NCBI GenBank assembly: GCA_005281725.1
Contig: SSBO01000012.1
Span: forward strand, 15,835,048-15,899,047
Direction of reading: 5' to 3'
DNA length: 64,000 nucleotides
From: Wuchereria bancrofti
Taxonomy: Eukaryota > Nematoda > Chromadorea > Rhabditida > Onchocercidae
Of the stretch, positions 14,101 through 25,561 are shown in pieces; position 1 is the first letter of the stretch; each line of letters opens with the position of its first letter. The translations under genes were made by a program, and so were the position numbers. Under the pieces are notes generated by a model, which was not told the origin of the DNA, made no database searches, and saw only the letters and a list, made by a program, of their open reading frames with translations.

Positions 14101-17100
14101 ATATGAACACAGTTGTCGAGTGATACTTATACAGGTTATCTTTTCTCTTCAAGTAAAAGTCCAAAAATCTATTTTCACTCAAATTTCAACATAGATCAGA
14201 GATGAAAGGATGCTCAATGAAATTCCTTTAAAGGAGAAAGTGAATTGGTGTAGTAAGAAGGAAAAAAATATTTCAAAGTGTTTAATTCGGGAAAGATTTG
14301 CATAGATTGTGATTTTTATGACAATCTTTGGCCAAGATAGAGTTATTAGGTAACTTTGGGAGTTTTTGAGCCACTGTCTCAACTCTTTCATTACAAACTA
14401 AAAAATATCAGGAGAAAATAAAATTCAGGATTGGTGTGTACTGCAGAAAACGATTTTTTGATTTTGTAGCGCAAGTCTTTTGATTTTGTAAAGAATTATG
14501 TAAAGAAAATGTGTTTTAATGGATCTTTTTATGCACAATTTTAGATTATTTATACGACGATTCTAGATTTTTTTTAAGTACTTTCAAATATTAAAAGTCT
14601 CGTTCGAGTAAATGAAACAAGAAAAAACCCAAGTGAAATCACAAGATACAACATATATATGCAAATTAACTCGAAATTTTGACTTAATTCTATGGATCTA
14701 AAAATCAAATCAGCTTTAAGGGGCTTCTGCGAGTTTTTTTTTCGTAAACACCTATACTCTATTACGTATCTCTAGAAAATTACCTTAAACCTCAAACATT
14801 TATGAGCGGGGGATTTTTGTTTTTTGATATCACATATTTAATACAGACTTCTTCAAATTATTATAGTAACACTGCAACACTTCAAACTTTTTTGTCCTTG
14901 TGTCCCACTTTCAGAGAGAGAGGGAGAGTGAGGGAAGGAGGCAAATGTGAGCAATATTTTGAGAGATTGTTGAAGCAAAAAACGGAACAGTTTTGCTGGA
15001 AAAGAACGTTCCTGTCCATATGTTTAGCTGTTTCTCTTTTCTTCGGGCGAAGTAAACCTTTCGTTTCGCTATTATTGTCATAAGAAGGGAAGGTATGCTT
15101 TGTGATTTACTATTTTTGTCCTCAATTACACCCTTAGACTTTTCACGATAACAATATTTTAGTCAAAATTTAAACCTTTAGGCTCGCCGCAAAATTAGTG
15201 GGCGGTATTCGCGCCCCGTCACTTTGGTGCTACCATCGGCTGATCATTCAGAATGGATACAGTATGGTTGGATTCAGTGGTCATTTCCCAATAATGCAAC
15301 ATATCGAGTTGGAGAAAAATTTCGAGCTTCAGTGCCATTGCATTTGGCATCAAAATTGAATTATTTGGTTTGAATTCACAATTTGCATTGGTATTAATAG
15401 GCCCAGGACTTGGCTCAAGTAGAAAATTCATAAACATGCTCAATTCTACTTGCTCGCTCTACCCATTTCATCTTTTTCATTCGGTTCTGGATAATTCTGT
15501 AGGTTTTTGATGATTGATTTTAGAATCTTGGTGATTTTAGAATCGGTGGCTTCTTTACCCATAACTTAAGCTATGAAATGAAGTTTGATGTCCTCGAGAA
15601 GCCTGTATTAAAAATTTAAAGCTCTTGTAAATTAAGGTCTTGTGCCAGGATGAAACGATCGCGGAAGCCGGTCGTGTTCGTGATGATGGTAGAATAATAT
15701 TTGAAACGACAGATGTTATGGTACCTTATTGCGCACTGCACGTGTTTAGCGCAAGTGGAACGGTACAAATAGATACGATTCTCTTCTTTGTTGAACCATT
15801 CTGCAAGGTTTGATGTTTATGAAGAAACTTCTTATGTAGTGTGGTGTTATATTGGAACTTTTATGAGAAATAGTTTTAAAGTGATAAAATTTCTCAATTC
15901 ATCCTTTTCTCTTTCTCTTTAATCTGATTTACACAAGTGATTCTTTTGTAAAGCAAGATATTCATTGTGCTTATCTTAATTCTGGGGATTTTAGAATTCA
16001 TTAGCAGTTTCCAAAACACTAGTCAAAGTAAGTGACAACTTGACGGTAGCAATAAATGGCCGTTTCAACAGTCTCGCCTTACTATCGGCGGTCGATATAC
16101 GAATGCACGAACTCATACAGGTTATTCTATGAAATTTAACTGAGACTTAATAAGTGTTGAAAATTTTATAACAAATGATGTTTATTTTTTCAGAAATATT
16201 TATCACATTCAATATCTAAATACTGGGACTTGTCAATGATGGAGCGTTCCTTGCGAACATTATTTCTTGGTTTCATTGATTCCAAGAATTTAAAAAACGA
16301 AATAGGTAAGCATTCAAAGTGTTTTCGAAGTTCACTTGAACTGGTAACCTAGATATCTTTTGTGAAAAATTGTAAATAAAGAATTTAACTTAAAACTTTG
16401 ATAATAGAAAGTCTCAAAATTTCTCGTCTTCGAATAACCCGCTGAATCATCATTTAATTAATTCTGAACTAAAATTTGTTCATTTATTAAATCTTTTTTT
16501 TTCTTTTTTTTTTTAACGCAGAAATAACAAAAAATGTTGTAGAAGAAACATGTGAAGAAGCCGGTGTGCTAATGTTACAGCATCTGAAACGCTGTCCAAA
16601 TTTCATGGAATCGTCATCAGCCATTTCAAATGTTTGTTTGCGCTCCTTCATTTTGGCTTGTGAACGCCTAACTAGCCAAACAAGTTAGTGAAATTATTAT
16701 TGAGTCGGTTTGAAAAATTATTTTAGAAATTTAAGATTATCATATCGAGATTATCATACTAATTGATGAATTACAATGATTTATATCTTACATCTTGTCT
16801 TGGTTGGCCATATTTTAACTTGAAGCTATGTAACGAGAGATCAGTTACGACCATAGTTTCAGCCACAAGTAAGGTATGCGACCGAAAAACTGGACATGGT
16901 TGTGGTATCGACAGAGATGGTAGTACGGTGAAATTGGCTTCTGCTCAAGTGCAATGGAAAAGCATAAGTTTTCTAGCACGTAACCGAACAACACTTGACG
17001 ATTCTCCTTCTGCTTTATTCCGAGAGAGAACGGATTTGAGTCCTGTAATTCGACAATATTTCCCAGAAGTTTGGCTTTTCGAAGACTACAATCTCGGGTT

Positions 17101-20100
17101 TGCTTTTTTTCTCTGATTAGAGTTTAAGTTAAAAATGTTAGCTGGCTTATTTTGGAAAAGTATTTGATAACCAAAGAGAAGAGAGGTTTAACACTAAAAA
17201 GCTGCATTAAATTTCTTCTTATGTCAAGAAAAGTAATATAAGGCTGTTTTCAACGAAATTCGTTTTTGAATTTAAAACCTAGAAATGAACTGCGAATTCT
17301 ACTCCTCCATAGTTTGAAATGCTTAACTAAGTCGAACGCGACAGCGATTTTAAAGTTTTGTTATCCTACGTTCAGGGCCTCAGGTAGGCTAAATCTAACG
17401 ATCCGAGTGCCAGATACGGTAACGCAATGGTCTGTCCAGTCTTCAGCATGGACACCGGGTGATCTTGTAATTTGTCGCAGTGCTCCATTGATTATATCTA
17501 CACAGCAAAAGCTTTATATGACAGTCGATCTTGCACAGCATGTCTATATTAATGAATCTGTTACCGCACGAGTCTCAATTTTTGCCGAAAAAATAGAAAA
17601 GGACATGACGGTGAACTTTAAGAAAGAGCGAAAAGAATTTAAAACTTTCATTTCAGACTTACATTTGTTATAAGTTATATTAATACATTGCAATCACTTG
17701 TATAACGTGATAACATGATTTTATTTGGACAGCAGTTATATTTTCAAGTAATGTAAATTATTTGAAGCTCTCGGTTTGCATGACGAAACTGGCTAGACAC
17801 GTATGCGGTGATATGGGCGCACATGGCGAACGAGGTCAGCCCGCTTACACCCGAATTCATCTTACAACAACAGTTACAACTTCTGTCAGAATATTTGCCC
17901 TTAGGTTTACTTCATTCTATCTCTATGATCTAATTTATTTCAACAATCATTTTGTTTTCAATAAGAGGTTAGTTTTTGTTTAATTTTTTCGTTCATCCAC
18001 TGGTTTTTTCTTGCTTTTATTGGCGCTATGCTAGCCACTTTCACAGATTTCTGCGTCTTGGAGAAACAGAAGTTATATTCACGTTGAAAGAGGAAATATC
18101 ATACCCTGGACGGTACCACTGTGATGTAGGTGAAATATTCGACGCTGTCAAATTGAAAGTTATCGTCTCTGTAAGTTAATTCTATACTCAACATTTAGCA
18201 GGAGAATTTGGTTTTTCTATAAACCGATCAACATACTTATTTTATACTTTATTGTCTTTGAATTTATATTGCAACACAAGTGAGCAAGTTATTACTTGCA
18301 GAAAAGAGTAGAAACAGCGGAATATTTTAAACGATTGATACTGAATCCACGTAAAGCACTTAGTCTTGTAACGCGTACTGTTAATGTACATTATATAATG
18401 ATGGACAATGAAAGAGAAAAAAAGAAAAATGTCATTGGTAATGAAGAAGCAATTCTATTGTTTATACGAGAATCGAATCTCGATTATAGAAAACAAAGTT
18501 TTTCTACTAGCTAGATCCGGACTGCTTTAAAATAAGAAGGAAAAAAGAAATGGGAGAAGATTAATGGTCCTTGAAAATTTGAGATCAGCTGAGATGATAT
18601 GACTTGTTTCTACTATTTTAATATATCATTCATAAGTCAAGTGAATGTCCAATATTGAGCAGATTTAATTAACTGTAATTTTTAGATTATAATGAATATC
18701 GAAGAGAGCGAGATCCTCACAAATTATTTACTAATATTAGCATTAATTTACCTGATACTGAATCGATCTATGGCATTACTATCGATTTTTCTCGTTTGTT
18801 TTCTTTCTGATCATTGACAAGTTTCGATTTTCTGTCATCATTTTTGAAAATTTGAAATTTCTTACTGTATTATCTCTTTAGAATTCTTATCAGAAGGACT
18901 AATTCTGGATTCGATCACTCAAAATGACGGAAGTTTACGGTTTAATTATCGTAGGAAAAGAAGTATTTTGGGATATGAGTCGTTCCTCACTGATATTATC
19001 AACTCATTTGCTCCAACATTATACCAGTTTAAATCACTAGATCCTCTTGACAAAAAGACTTATCGTGAATTTGAATCTTTAGATGATTCCATTGGGTCAT
19101 GTAAGTTATTCATCTTTTCAACGAAGCTAGCTAATTCTTAATTAGTCATTGCTACACTCCAGTAAAGGATAATTATTTTCTTAAAAGAAGGATCAGTGTA
19201 TGGTAGAATGCACGTAAAGTAGATAATTAGCATAAATTATTGATTGCTTAGCTAGAGGTTGAAAAGGACTAGAGATCGTTAGTCTGTACTAGGCCAATTT
19301 TATTAAGATATTCACACACACACAATCATCTAAACCGATGGTGCTCTCTGAATTGCAGTAGCGTCTGCGATGTTAACATTCTCCAATTGTCATGGTGCAA
19401 CTTCTCGATCATGCGCTTTCTCCAATTACCGGAAGCCAAAACAGCTTCACGAAGAATCATTCTTGTATGCATCTTTTTGCGCTGTTACTGAATTTGATCA
19501 TTTTCCTATTGATACTCATAATATAAAATTTACAGCAAAATTGATTTCAGCAGATTTAATAATTCTGATTGTTTCAGTTTGACGGCTCTATCAACATCGT
19601 TGCTTTGTGAAGCTGCCGTTGATGAGCGGATTGTTTGTCCAGTGCTCAGCTATCTTTTGGATGAAGTGGCTAAAGATGTGGATTCTCAGCTCTCGGTGGA
19701 TTACTTTCTGGATTATATGGATTTCGTATGCTATCCACTACTCTTTTTTTCTTCATTCTCCGTTATTTTCCAAAATTGAAATTGAATTCAACTTCCTGAT
19801 TTCTTACCATTTTGATTTTTTTTAGCTTAATTAGCAAAGATGAAATTTCCAGTTCTTCCACACTTTTTTTGTCTTCATTTTTTAGACAACTGTGGAAGAT
19901 CGGTATTGGTTTGTCAAAGCAATGGTAAATCAGTTAGCTTCCGATTGTGTTGTGTACCAATGTGCGGTGAATAGATTTGAGAATCTTTTATTTTTGTTTA
20001 CATTTATTTTTAAGAATATTAAAAAAAATAACTTAATGTTAAAATTCAGAATAGAATTAACGGTAAGAATTAGCTGGTTTCTATTAACAAATTAGGTTAG

Positions 20101-23100
20101 CAAATTCATAGTATTTGCAGCGTAACGATCGTGTTTGGATTAGCTTGCGGAAGAGCTTCTTCAGTCTCCCAGATCATGCTGCATTGAATATACGTACTGT
20201 GGCTGCACTAGCGTTCATGGCACCACGATCTGTGAGCAGTATCATGCGAATTAAACTGTACTCTGTTGTGAAAGGTAAGATTGCTTTAGAATTGCTGCTG
20301 TAATCACTAAATCACGAAGAAAATAGAGAAGCCGTGAGATTTCCTCTATGAGATTGGTATTCGCAAAAACATGCTTTAACTGATTGCTATGAATGAGAAT
20401 CAATAGAATTTTAAAGTTAAGAAGTTCCCAACATGTTTAATGTAATACTGCAGATGGCATGCCTCCATATTGGACAACTGAAAGAACGTCAAGCAGTAGT
20501 TCACTACTGGCAAAGCTTGGATTCGGATTCAACGATAATATGAAACATCGAATTGCTATGGTTATCCACTATTCCTTGCTTTCATAAATGAAAATCTCTG
20601 AACAATATTTCGCATGATTTGGAATTCTATTTGAAGTTTCTCTAAGTTGCTTTAGTAAATTAGCTCAGTGTTTTCCTTCAAAGCTCTGAGGTATTCAGAA
20701 TATAAAGGGGAATATTCAAGTGGAAATAAGATATTCAGTGATAGTGAAATAGGAAGTCAAAACATAACACTTTTATACCTTTTCGAATGAATTTTAAAGG
20801 TTTAAGTTCCTTAAGCCGTCATAGTAACTCAGTCATCATTTCAAAATTTGAATACCATTTAAATTTCAATTTATCCAATCTTTTTTACTTCTAAAGAGTG
20901 GTGATTTACTGATCAATTCGCTGGGTTTGTTGGCATTCGTAAGCCGCAAAGTGGATCCGATGTTTCCACTAATTGAACTCGACCTGTTGGCTGATTGGAT
21001 CTACGAGCAACTAAACGAAAATGGACAAACTCCGTTTGCATTGGTTGCAATTTTGATTTAGTCGAAAATAAACGAGCACTGAAGTAAATTTTACAAGCTT
21101 ATATTTTTCTTTACTATGAAATTTAATGATAAATTTAGGATGCATACTTTGCAAATCGAGCAATTTATGAGTACCGAATGCAGAAAATGAGTCGACGTGA
21201 CAGTGATCATAATCGAGTAACGATTCTTTGTAAACAATGCATATCAATAGTGCACAATGTAACCAGCACACCAATCATGTTTTATGTAAGTACTATAAAG
21301 TAATATACTTATGTTGCTAGTACATTTTAGCAATATAATACCATTTGCAGGATTAGTTAACTGCCTTCTGATGAAAATTCTTTTTCCTTAAAATTTTTAT
21401 CCTTTAATTTTGATTATTCATGTATTCCAGGCATATTTTTTATTCCTGCCTTAAAAGTCTCATTTTTTAATTTTTCATACAATTCTTCTATATTGTAAAT
21501 TAAGACCACAAAATGCTAGTGTTACATTATATCGATCAGTTCTAAATAGAAGTTGTTACTTTCTAAACGCATCGTTTAAACAGGAACAGATGTGAACTGT
21601 ACTGTTAAGCTCTTAATTTCTCGATATTTTACTTTTTTACAATATCAGTAAGTTACTTATAAAACGTTGAATAAGTTCTGCGAAAATATCGTATTTTGAA
21701 AGTTAAGGAATGAGCAAAACAGTTATAGCAAGAAATTCTAGTTGCCAATAGCAGTGCGTAATATAACATTGGTAACAGAAGGAAATACAAAAGTTCGGAC
21801 AAGAATTCGAGTTCTAACTACAAAAAGAATGCGATTGCGCCGTGGTTTAGAGCAAAACGATTTGTATCCCACCAAGGTCACTGTAATACAAGATGTAGTT
21901 AGTCCGGGAGTCCTTCGACAAGAAGTTTGTTTAAAGTAAGTGTATTTAAATGGAAGAACTGACCTTCAGACATCTATCGACTCCAAACTTTAGAGAAAGT
22001 CCTTCCCGTCAAAACGTAGCTTATAACAAAAGAGTTTTTAATTCAAGAACAAGGTAGAAATCGCACCACTAATTTTTCTGTATTTTGGGTCAACAGTAGA
22101 CAGAAAGTGCTTTAAAACGATTTAATTGATACACAGTGATTTAATTCTTATCATTAAAAAACTATAAATAAAGTACAATTTATTCCAGGATTCTAACGTC
22201 ATTAATTGAAGCGGTGGAAGTAACACACGGACTTTTTACCGGTTTCACTTCTCAAGAGAGTCTGTTCCGGATTCTCCAGGTTAAGTGCCACAACTTATAG
22301 GATTTTCAGTTCAAAATACAGATGACTACAAGAAATCGGTTCCTCATTAAGAATTTATTGCTTATCAGTAAAACTTGAATTATGCAATCCATCAATTAAG
22401 CTGTAAAATGATTCAAAATCAATGTTTTAAATGCTATAAAAATCAAAAGAAAATCGGTTTTTAACAATTTAATCTCCTCTGACCTATTCTAGAACACAAC
22501 TATACACGGAGTTCATCTATTGGAAAGCATTACAATTAGCAGTTATGCTGTACATTTCGTCCTCACTGATGTAAGCTCTTTAAATTTCCCTTCTTATTGT
22601 GGGTTCTTGCAGTGTTTTTCGTATCCGTGAATATGCAAGAAATTCAGCAGCGTTTCAAAGTTTCGACAATTTACCAAATTTCAATACTTTCAGTTGAAAC
22701 CGAAAATTCCGCTTTGTTATGAACTGAGAATAATGGAGCCGAGAAACACATACGAGCCGAATCAATTGGCTCCCATAGCAGTTACCGTTCGACATCCTCT
22801 TTACGGTTAGCGCTCGTTCTTTCAAGCAATCACATTTTCATCAGAATCGATTACAAATATGCCTGGCTAGATTTGTTGCAAGTTATCTAGCCCATATTAC
22901 TAGATTGCATTTTTCTAATAGCTGATAGCTTCGTATTTCTGTTGACTCATAAAAATGATAAGTATCATAGATTGACAGGAAGTGACAAGTATTATATATT
23001 GACAGGAAGTGTTACAAGAATTTGACTAGGTGTCATGTAATATCAGAAATAAAATGATCAGCTGTAGAGTAAGTTTGCAGACATAGCAGGTCAAGAGTTA

Positions 23101-24067
23101 GTGACTTATACGGAAAGATTCAAGCGGTCACTGCTGGAGGAAACCATCGATATGGTATGCTGGGATGGGAGTTGTTCTTGTGCTGAGGCCAGTTGCACAG
23201 TGCGTTGCTCACAATGTCGAAGTATTACAAAAAAGCACTTGCAAAATGAACTATGCTCAGAAAACATGTTTGGTTCGTTCGACTTTTCTTTGTAAAGCAA
23301 ACTTTGCTGCACTTATCTGCGCTCTTTTGGTATATGTCATAACTGAAAAAGCAAATCATTTCAAACTGACAAGTTCAGAATCTGAAATTCCTTTAGAATA
23401 AATTAATTAAATGTTGCAGGATCAACAGTAAAAGTAGAAAACTATCGGACTGAAAACCTGAGTGGCTGGGAATATTTCATTATCGAAATATCGCTAAAGC
23501 ATTGGAAACAAAATGTAAAGACAACAGTGCAAATGCCTGGTAATATTGCTTAAATCTGACCTATACATTCTAGAAAGACTCTTCGTTTAAATTGTTCTAA
23601 AAATATGGTTTAGATTTTAATCAAAAATCGCAGATTTCAACTTCTTCAGATTTTTGGTATTTTTTTTTTTTCTTGATGAAGGGAATTTTGGATTCCATTT
23701 GGGATTGAGGAACTTTAAAGAGAAGACATCAAAGCTCATGGATTTGTACATGAATTGAAGCCAATTTAATCCGAATGGGATGTAAAATTCGTTCTACACT
23801 TTTAAAAAAGTTTTTATGTCAATCTTTATAGCCATTTTGCAGAACGAATTGAGGTATTGTTGAGAACATGTAACATTCGTTGTCCAGAACCGAAAATTGG
23901 AGAGGTCTATTATTTCAGTGGCAATATTAATGGAATTGTGGTCGATTTTAATACCAAGTACTCCTTTACTATTTATTAAACAGTCCAAGGTTTCGAATCT
24001 TTTGTTTTATAAGATCTCGTACAGATATCGCGGTCTTTTGAAGGATGCATTACGTACTACGAGATGA
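2046..24067 (+). CDS. Complement C3-like protein (alpha-2-macroglobulin superfamily, with anaphylatoxin-like and C345C regions)
   Basis: A secreted thioester-superfamily protein of about 1,684 residues; human C3 has 1,663. I joined 36 exons, all with GT-AG introns and matching phases: 2046-2128, 2398-2564, 2710-2889, 3127-3197, 3378-3552, 3908-3986, 4189-4315, 13406-13630, 13952-14134, 15182-15367, 15649-15807, 15995-16120, 16194-16305, 16522-16683, 16863-17097, 17376-17610, 17768-17904, 18047-18170, 18302-18437, 18686-18793, 18882-19100, 19359-19464, 19578-19725, 19886-19966, 20121-20274, 20454-20560, 20897-21043, 21139-21285, 21742-21935, 22189-22279, 22493-22570, 22694-22805, 23090-23272, 23420-23539, 23843-23957, 24025-24067. 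Landmarks in family order: YLQTDKTVYKP in MG2, FPEVWLF, LPDTES, then C-x4-C-x-C-A-E-x2-C and a C345C fold. An A2M or TEP/CD109 protein would lack the anaphylatoxin and C345C parts. Exon 15 could instead start at 16845. The last exon has an alternative frame ending at 24120. Role by family: humoral opsonin; function in a worm is unknown. Confidence 0.88.
3637..3822. repeat. Imperfect short tandem repeats inside intron 5 of the C3-like gene
   Basis: The units CTAGCTATCTAGTTTTT and GATTCTACCTAG recur with variation, together with a short TATATATA run. No coding or structural role is visible. Confidence 0.55.
6190..11848 (+). other. Unrecognised coding-like locus nested in intron 7 of the C3-like gene
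   Basis: The 9.1 kb intron (4316-13405) contains stretches that do not belong to the host protein, because exons 7 and 8 join in phase across it and align continuously to MG3. The clearest exons are 8122-8191 (YEECRDSFCLVSY, between CAG and GTAAAT), 9303-9439 (proline- and tyrosine-rich, LPAPYHLLPYTPYF) and the pair ending at 11848. Between them lie patches where two or three frames look protein-like, interrupted by stops: 6736-7177 (Ser/Thr-rich with Asp codons), 7190-7305 (CKNGQHCTAHHCP), 7389-7472, 8347-8560 and 8962-9210 (RRFYQLYKQTSDSLL with stops on both sides). It may be a fast-evolving secreted gene, or a decayed gene copy. I recognise no domain. Confidence 0.45.
11428..11848 (+). CDS. 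Last two exons of the nested unknown gene
   Basis: Two exons join in phase: 11428-11665 and 11712-11848, with donor GTATGG and acceptor TTCAACAG, ending in TAG at 11846-11848. The reading is about 124 residues from the ATG at 11428; the exon may start a few bases earlier at 11422 behind CAACAG, in which case it continues an upstream exon. The product has eight-odd aromatic and six or so cysteine residues (for example CYKHLCV, MICTGN, SPCNQHYEIWDC), which suggests an extracellular disulfide-bonded segment. No transmembrane stretch follows. I do not recognise the family. Confidence 0.5.
16522..17097 (+). other. Anaphylatoxin-like segment and C3a-type LAR site of the C3-like protein
   Basis: Exons 14 and 15 encode about residues 624-757. 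Six cysteines occur in the contexts TCEEAG, LKRCP, SNVCL, ILACERL, SKVCDR and GHGCG. The first four match the C-x3-G, x-R-C-P, V-C-x3-F and A-C layout of an anaphylatoxin domain, although human C3a has adjacent Cys pairs and different spacing. The segment ends in SFLAR followed by NRTTLDDS (CTA GCA CGT at 16973-16981), close to the C3a C-terminus LAR/SNLDED where convertases cut. Then comes FPEVWLF, the counterpart of FPESWLW at the start of the next alpha-chain part. No RRRR-type alpha-beta processing site is visible just before the segment. Confidence 0.7.
18686..21285 (+). other. Thioester-domain region lacking the thioester motif
   Basis: Exons 20-28, about residues 968-1373. LPDTES near residue 980 matches human C3 VPDTES, which lies shortly before the thioester. 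Downstream, FLTALSTSLLCEA and DERIVCPVLSYLL follow the helix pattern of C3 STWLTAYVVKVF and QVLCGAVKWLI, and SGDLLINSLGLLAF follows the late helices. At the position where GCGEQNM is expected the reading is LGYESFL (about residues 1033-1039, near 18968), so neither the Cys nor the Gln is present. A furin-type RRKR lies just before it (residues 1027-1030). Confidence 0.72.
22965..23015. repeat. Short imperfect tandem repeat in intron 32 of the C3-like gene
   Basis: The unit ATTGACAGGAAGTG, with a flanking AAGTATTATA-type spacer, occurs twice about 30 bases apart. Nothing more can be said. Confidence 0.5.
23090..24067 (+). other. C345C (NTR-like) C-terminal region of the C3-like protein
   Basis: Exons 33-36. 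The opening motif MVCWDGSCSCAEASC corresponds closely to human C3 KLCRDELCRCAEENC at the MG8-C345C junction; this is the most specific evidence that the gene is C3/C4/C5-like rather than A2M-like. The next exons give the alternating strand YFIIEISL and a C-x3-C-P-x3-x-G-x2-Y stretch (NIRCPEPKIGEVYYF). The domain is shorter than in vertebrate C3. In the modelled frame the protein stops at 24065-24067; another frame of the last exon runs to a TAA at 24118-24120 and contains GSWPMRSVDIC. Confidence 0.75.
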
Positions 24068-24120
24068 CGATCGATGGGAGTTGGCCAATGAGGAGTGTGG
24101 ACATTTGTTTAGCTATCTAA

Positions 24121-25561
24121 TTACCAGTGGACCATGTTCTACTTGATTAAACTTACTGCTCAGTTAAACTTCTTATCTGATTTCTTCGTTCATTTTTCGC
24201 CACAGATGTTTTTTAAAGGTTACAAATTGTTGAAAAGAACTCTTCCAATTTTATCAATTTATCAAAAGCTCGTAAACGAATCAAAATATTTGTAAGAATA
24301 AAGCAAAAATATGATTTTTTTTTTAAATGGAACTCACTTTTGCAGCGTACCTTGCATCAAATTTATCGTTGAATCTCTTTTTCTATGCATTTAGCTTAGA
24401 TAACTACGGTACACTAATCAAAAACTGTTTAATAAATGAACATGCAAAAATCGTTTCAATTGCTTATATTTTTAAGGAACTGAGACCACTTAATTCCTTT
24501 TAAAAGTCAGAAAGGCATTAGGAAGCACAGGATAATAAGAGGTATTTAAGATCTTTCTCATCACAAATGAATCGATTTATTGGAACAGGAAGACATTCTA
24601 ATGTTGAGAAGGTAAATAGGTGAATAAATCTGCAAAGCAAGCAAAGAAATCAGTTAATAATACAAATAGTGATATTCAACGAAAGAAGCAAGGATGATAT
24701 AGAATCATATTTTTTAAATCGTTTTAATCCTGTGATTTTTTTTGTACAAAGTCGTTACTGAAACGTGTATTGTGAACATATCTTCATGAACAGTTAGTTT
24801 CATTTTTGATTTTGTTTAAATGAATTACGAATAATTTGGCTAGAAAACACCGAAATGCAATAAAAAACATAAAAGCATGGAATTTAAGCTAAACATCGAT
24901 TTATCGGAACAGGAAAACGTCCTAATAAAAACGTCTCACCAATTTCGTGAGAAATTCCGATATTTACTTTGAATAAAATCACGGCATAATTTTCAAACAA
25001 TGGAAGTGGCCTATGCACTCCATTCAATTCCTTTAAATTCAAGAAAATGATGCCACAAATCTATGATATGATTTAAACCAAGAATAACAAAATCTCAAAT
25101 TTCTTCAGTCTTATTCAGGATTAAGAAAAAGTTAAGTGACCTCAGACTAAATTAAAATGTTAATGTTTTGAATTAAAAGTTGTCAGTAATTCTGACGTAA
25201 ATAATTCTGCTCGAAATCGGTAGGTATTAAACTTTGTCTTACTTTTTAAAATATCTTAATAGCTCATCTAAGATTTATTACATTTGAAAATTTTTATACA
25301 CGATAAAGTAACTGGCAAGCAGTATTACTATAGAAAGGAAAACGACAAAGTCAGTCGTTGTTATTATAATTTTGTATCTGGTTATATTTTATAAATTTTT
25401 ACAATGCTACATTTCATAATGTTAATAAATTTATTAAATTTTACCAGTTATTCTAATAAATACGGATTAATATAACAGCAAATGATCCATGATGTCCAAG
25501 TGTTAGCGAATTTTATTTGGCGTTATTTCGAGTATTCAAAATATTTCGTGTCATCATACCA
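24121..25561. other. Intergenic region between convergent genes
   Basis: About 1.4 kb between the 3' ends of the C3-like gene (+) and the methyltransferase gene (-). It is AT-rich with no exon-like stretch. The inverted duplication shared with 525-1621 ends at about 24396 inside it. Poly(A) signals of the AATAAA type could serve either gene (for example AATAAA at 24430 and TTTATT-type complements near 25430), but none can be assigned with certainty. Confidence 0.5.
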
